6,669 bases of DNA from the NCBI GenBank assembly GCA_030672465.1, contig DAOVGJ010000184.1:1-6669 (forward strand), written 5' to 3'. Under the pieces are notes generated by a model. That model was not told the DNA's origin. It was given only the letters and a program-made list of their open reading frames with translations, and did not search any database. Each line of letters opens with the position of its first letter. The stretch's first letter is position 1. Origin of the DNA: Pseudomonadota bacterium (GTDB taxonomy: Bacteria; Desulfobacterota; BSN033; WVXP01; G020346125). Positions 5,295-6,669 of the stretch are shown here, in pieces. The position numbers and the translations under genes were made by a program.

Positions 5295-5969
5295 TTATCT
5301 CCTAAGCAGCTCCCCTCCTATTGAGTACCCTCTCCTTATGAGGATAACCACAAGATAGACGAAGGGGGTGTCCAGAATGGCAATGAGCACCTTGATACAG
5401 TATTGCCCCTTAATCAGGGGAAACACAGGCATAGTACCATAGAAGGCAATGGTTATGAAAATCAACGTATCAATGAATTGGGAAACGACCGTTGAGGCGG
5501 TGTTCCTCAACCAGAGATGCCGCTCTTCAGTCCACTTTCTCCAAATATGAAAGGCCCATACGTCATGATATTGGCTCGCCAAGTAAGCGATGAAACTGGC
5601 GATGATAATCCTGGATGTACTTCCCAGAACGGTGGAGAAGGCCCTCTGTTCTCTCCAAAAGGGGGCTGCATCCCAGGCCAGGGCCAGCCGAATGAGGAGG
5701 AATGTAACGAGCAAGGTAATAAACCCGCTGAAGATCACCCGATTCGCTCGCTCCTTGCCCCAAATTTCGTTGACAACATCGGTGACCACAAAGGTAATGC
5801 AATAGGCCAATACCCCGGCCGGGACGAAAAGGCCGAGTACCGTAATGATCTTACTCGCCAGAACCGAGGAAATCACCAGGGCTCCGACGAACATCGACAC
5901 CAGGAGGATGAAAGCCCTATCCTCGTTTCCGTCGACCTCTTTCAATGGATTCATCCCCTGAGGCATCAT
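5295..5969 (-). CDS. yhhQ: Queuosine precursor transporter, YhhQ family
   Basis: A 224-residue membrane protein of the YhhQ/Vut_1 family (PF02592), which imports precursors such as preQ0 or preQ1 for making queuosine in tRNA. The two family signatures are clear: TDVVNEIWGKERA (63-75), and RNTASTVVSQFIDTLIF (155-171). About six hydrophobic segments are seen, near 19-38, 40-61, 79-98, 118-132, 160-178 and 193-211. An N-terminal stretch of about 16 residues precedes the first. Length is normal. Two ATGs in a row (5969 and 5966) precede the family-like part. The upstream ribosome site is weak, so the exact start is uncertain by a few codons. No tgt or other queuosine genes lie in the window. Confidence 0.9.
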   Translation of the reverse strand: MMPQGMNPLKEVDGNEDRAFILLVSMFVGALVISSVLASKIITVLGLFVPAGVLAYCITFVVTDVVNEIWGKERANRVIFSGFITLLVTFLLIRLALAWDAAPFWREQRAFSTVLGSTSRIIIASFIAYLASQYHDVWAFHIWRKWTEERHLWLRNTASTVVSQFIDTLIFITIAFYGTMPVFPLIKGQYCIKVLIAILDTPFVYLVVILIRRGYSIGGELLRR

Positions 5970-6023
5970 CGCCCATCCGCATGAATTAGATATTGAGGTT
6001 ATATCTCAAAACCCTGTAACATC
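5970..6023. other. Short spacer between reductase and transporter genes
   Basis: A 54-base AT-rich gap with a small hairpin (AGATAT with ATATCT, 5988-6006) and no T-run. I see no strong promoter or terminator, so read-through from the upstream gene is likely. Confidence 0.35.
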
Positions 6024-6599
6024 TTATTCCGCTAGTACCAGTCTCCTTCCCAACTCGTAAGCTGCACAAATCTCCTCGGGGTGATTGAAGATCTCCCCCT
6101 TCTCATCCACTCCCCTCACAAGCAGTGTGTCGGATAAATCGACGTCCAGAGCGTCAAAGAAATACCGCACCGTGAGGGTCACCCCTTCAAAAAGCCTCTT
6201 GCCCCGGGTAGCACCGACCGAGATAAAGGCCCCCTTTCGCCGGGATTTACCAGGGGCGATGGTCCTTTTGAGGAGATACCGCTTCACCCAGAAGGACTGG
6301 CATCGGTCCATCAACATCTTGGTGTGTCCACTCACCGTATAGAAAAAGATGGGGGAAGCAACAATGAGGGCATCTGCCTGGACCATCTTCTCCGCCACTT
6401 CTTGAAAATCGTCCTCAATGACGCATCGGCCATCCTTCTTGCAGCCGTATATCTCAAGACAGGGCGAGATGGTTTTGTCCCTTAAGAAGATTACCTCCTC
6501 CTCGGCTCCCGCCTCGCGGGCGCCTTTGAGGGCCTCCTCCAGGAGAACCTCCGTGTTTCCTCCCCTGCGGGGGCTTCCGCTGACCCCGAGAATTTTCAA
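6024..6599 (-). CDS. Flavodoxin-fold NAD(P)H-dependent FMN reductase family protein
   Basis: A 191-residue soluble protein from a TTG at 6599. It opens MKILGVSGSPRRGGNTE, the phosphate-binding loop of the NADPH-dependent FMN reductase/flavodoxin family. ASPIFFYTVSGHTKMLMDR (81-99) is the second FMN-binding stretch. Between them is a cysteine-containing insert, SPCLEIYGC followed by KKDGRC and then EDDF, which gives C47, C53 and C59. Such cysteines occur in the iron-sulfur flavoprotein-like branch of this family, though the spacing here is not the classic cluster motif. It probably reduces quinones, flavins or other small acceptors; the substrate is unknown. The start is set by GGGAGG (6603-6608) three bases upstream and by a promoter lying where a longer reading frame (TTG at 6659) would begin. 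It is probably the first gene of the unit with the YhhQ-like gene. Confidence 0.85.
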   Translation of the reverse strand: MKILGVSGSPRRGGNTEVLLEEALKGAREAGAEEEVIFLRDKTISPCLEIYGCKKDGRCVIEDDFQEVAEKMVQADALIVASPIFFYTVSGHTKMLMDRCQSFWVKRYLLKRTIAPGKSRRKGAFISVGATRGKRLFEGVTLTVRYFFDALDVDLSDTLLVRGVDEKGEIFNHPEEICAAYELGRRLVLAE

Positions 6600-6602
6600 A
6601 AG

Positions 6603-6608
6603 CCTCCC
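6603..6608 (-). promoter_or_regulatory. Ribosome binding site deciding the TTG start of the reductase gene
   Basis: On the minus strand GGGAGG lies three bases before the TTG at 6599-6597. The spacing is a little short but there is no competing site. It supports a start that gives the family-typical MKILGVSGSP opening rather than the 20-residue extension. Confidence 0.6.
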
Positions 6609-6630
6609 ACTCCGTTGACACTTGTGGGTT

Positions 6631-6659
6631 ATTATAGTCGTCGAAATGGGTAAAATCAA
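6631..6659 (-). promoter_or_regulatory. Sigma70-type promoter of the right-hand transcription unit
   Basis: On the minus strand TTGATT (6654-6659, -35, four of six consensus bases) is followed after exactly 17 bases by a perfect TATAAT (6631-6636, -10). Transcription should start near 6624, giving a leader of about 25 bases with GGGAGG before the reductase start. This is the best promoter match in the window. Confidence 0.6.
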
Positions 6660-6669
6660 TGAATCGATA

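Noticed and set aside
5988..6009. Small hairpins (AGATAT/ATATCT and TTGAG/CTCAA) before the transporter gene
   Set aside because: Stems are short and AT-rich, with no T-run, so neither a terminator nor a switch is supported.
905..6648. Twelve-base match GTCGTCGAAATG between the minus strand near 905-916 and the plus strand at 6637-6648
   Set aside because: A match of this length is expected by chance in a window of this size, and the flanks do not agree.
1..6669. tRNA, rRNA or CRISPR features
   Set aside because: No T-loop-like GGTTCGAATCC context with a matching acceptor stem, no rRNA signature stretches and no regularly spaced direct repeats were found by eye.

Overview
This window comes from a bacterium. 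All eight genes I accept lie on the minus strand, so transcription runs from the right edge to the left. The gene set fits an anaerobic or microaerophilic environmental bacterium, perhaps Desulfobacterota-like: a NusG-domain-II/Gx pair, a spore-photoproduct-lyase-like radical SAM protein, an orphan ParB-like protein, a stand-alone Rho-N-type mini protein, a queuosine precursor transporter and a cysteine-containing flavodoxin-fold reductase. The taxon is inferred from gene content and is weak. There are no rRNA, tRNA, CRISPR or recognisable transposase genes.

Right part (6659 to 3093): a good sigma70-type promoter at 6631-6659 precedes an FMN-dependent NADPH-quinone-reductase-like protein. A YhhQ-type transporter, a 109-residue Rho-N/SAP-like protein, a family 2 glycosyltransferase and an orphan ParB-like protein follow. 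Gaps of 54, 18, 11 and 43 bases suggest one transcription unit, tightest at Rho-N/glycosyltransferase. The products do not form one obvious pathway.

Middle part (3092 to 1599): a gap of about 370 bases holds an AT-rich nested inverted repeat joined to a GC-rich palindromic block, then a likely terminator hairpin. Next comes a radical SAM protein of the spore photoproduct lyase family that has the iron-sulfur cysteines but not the catalytic cysteine of true spore photoproduct lyase.

Left part (1598 to 1): a gap with short repeats is followed by a membrane-anchored NusG domain II protein and a Gx-type membrane protein. This pair resembles EetA/EetB of flavin-based extracellular electron transfer. 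A nested hairpin with a T-run lies just before the Gx start codon. A 22-base imperfect inverted repeat lies on either side of the pair (230-251 and 1357-1378). The first 160 bases are a second GC-rich palindromic block related to the one near 3000, including a perfect 16-base inverted repeat.

The least explained parts are the non-coding ones: two related repeat blocks, the inverted repeats bracketing the NusG-II/Gx pair, and the hairpin leader of the Gx gene.
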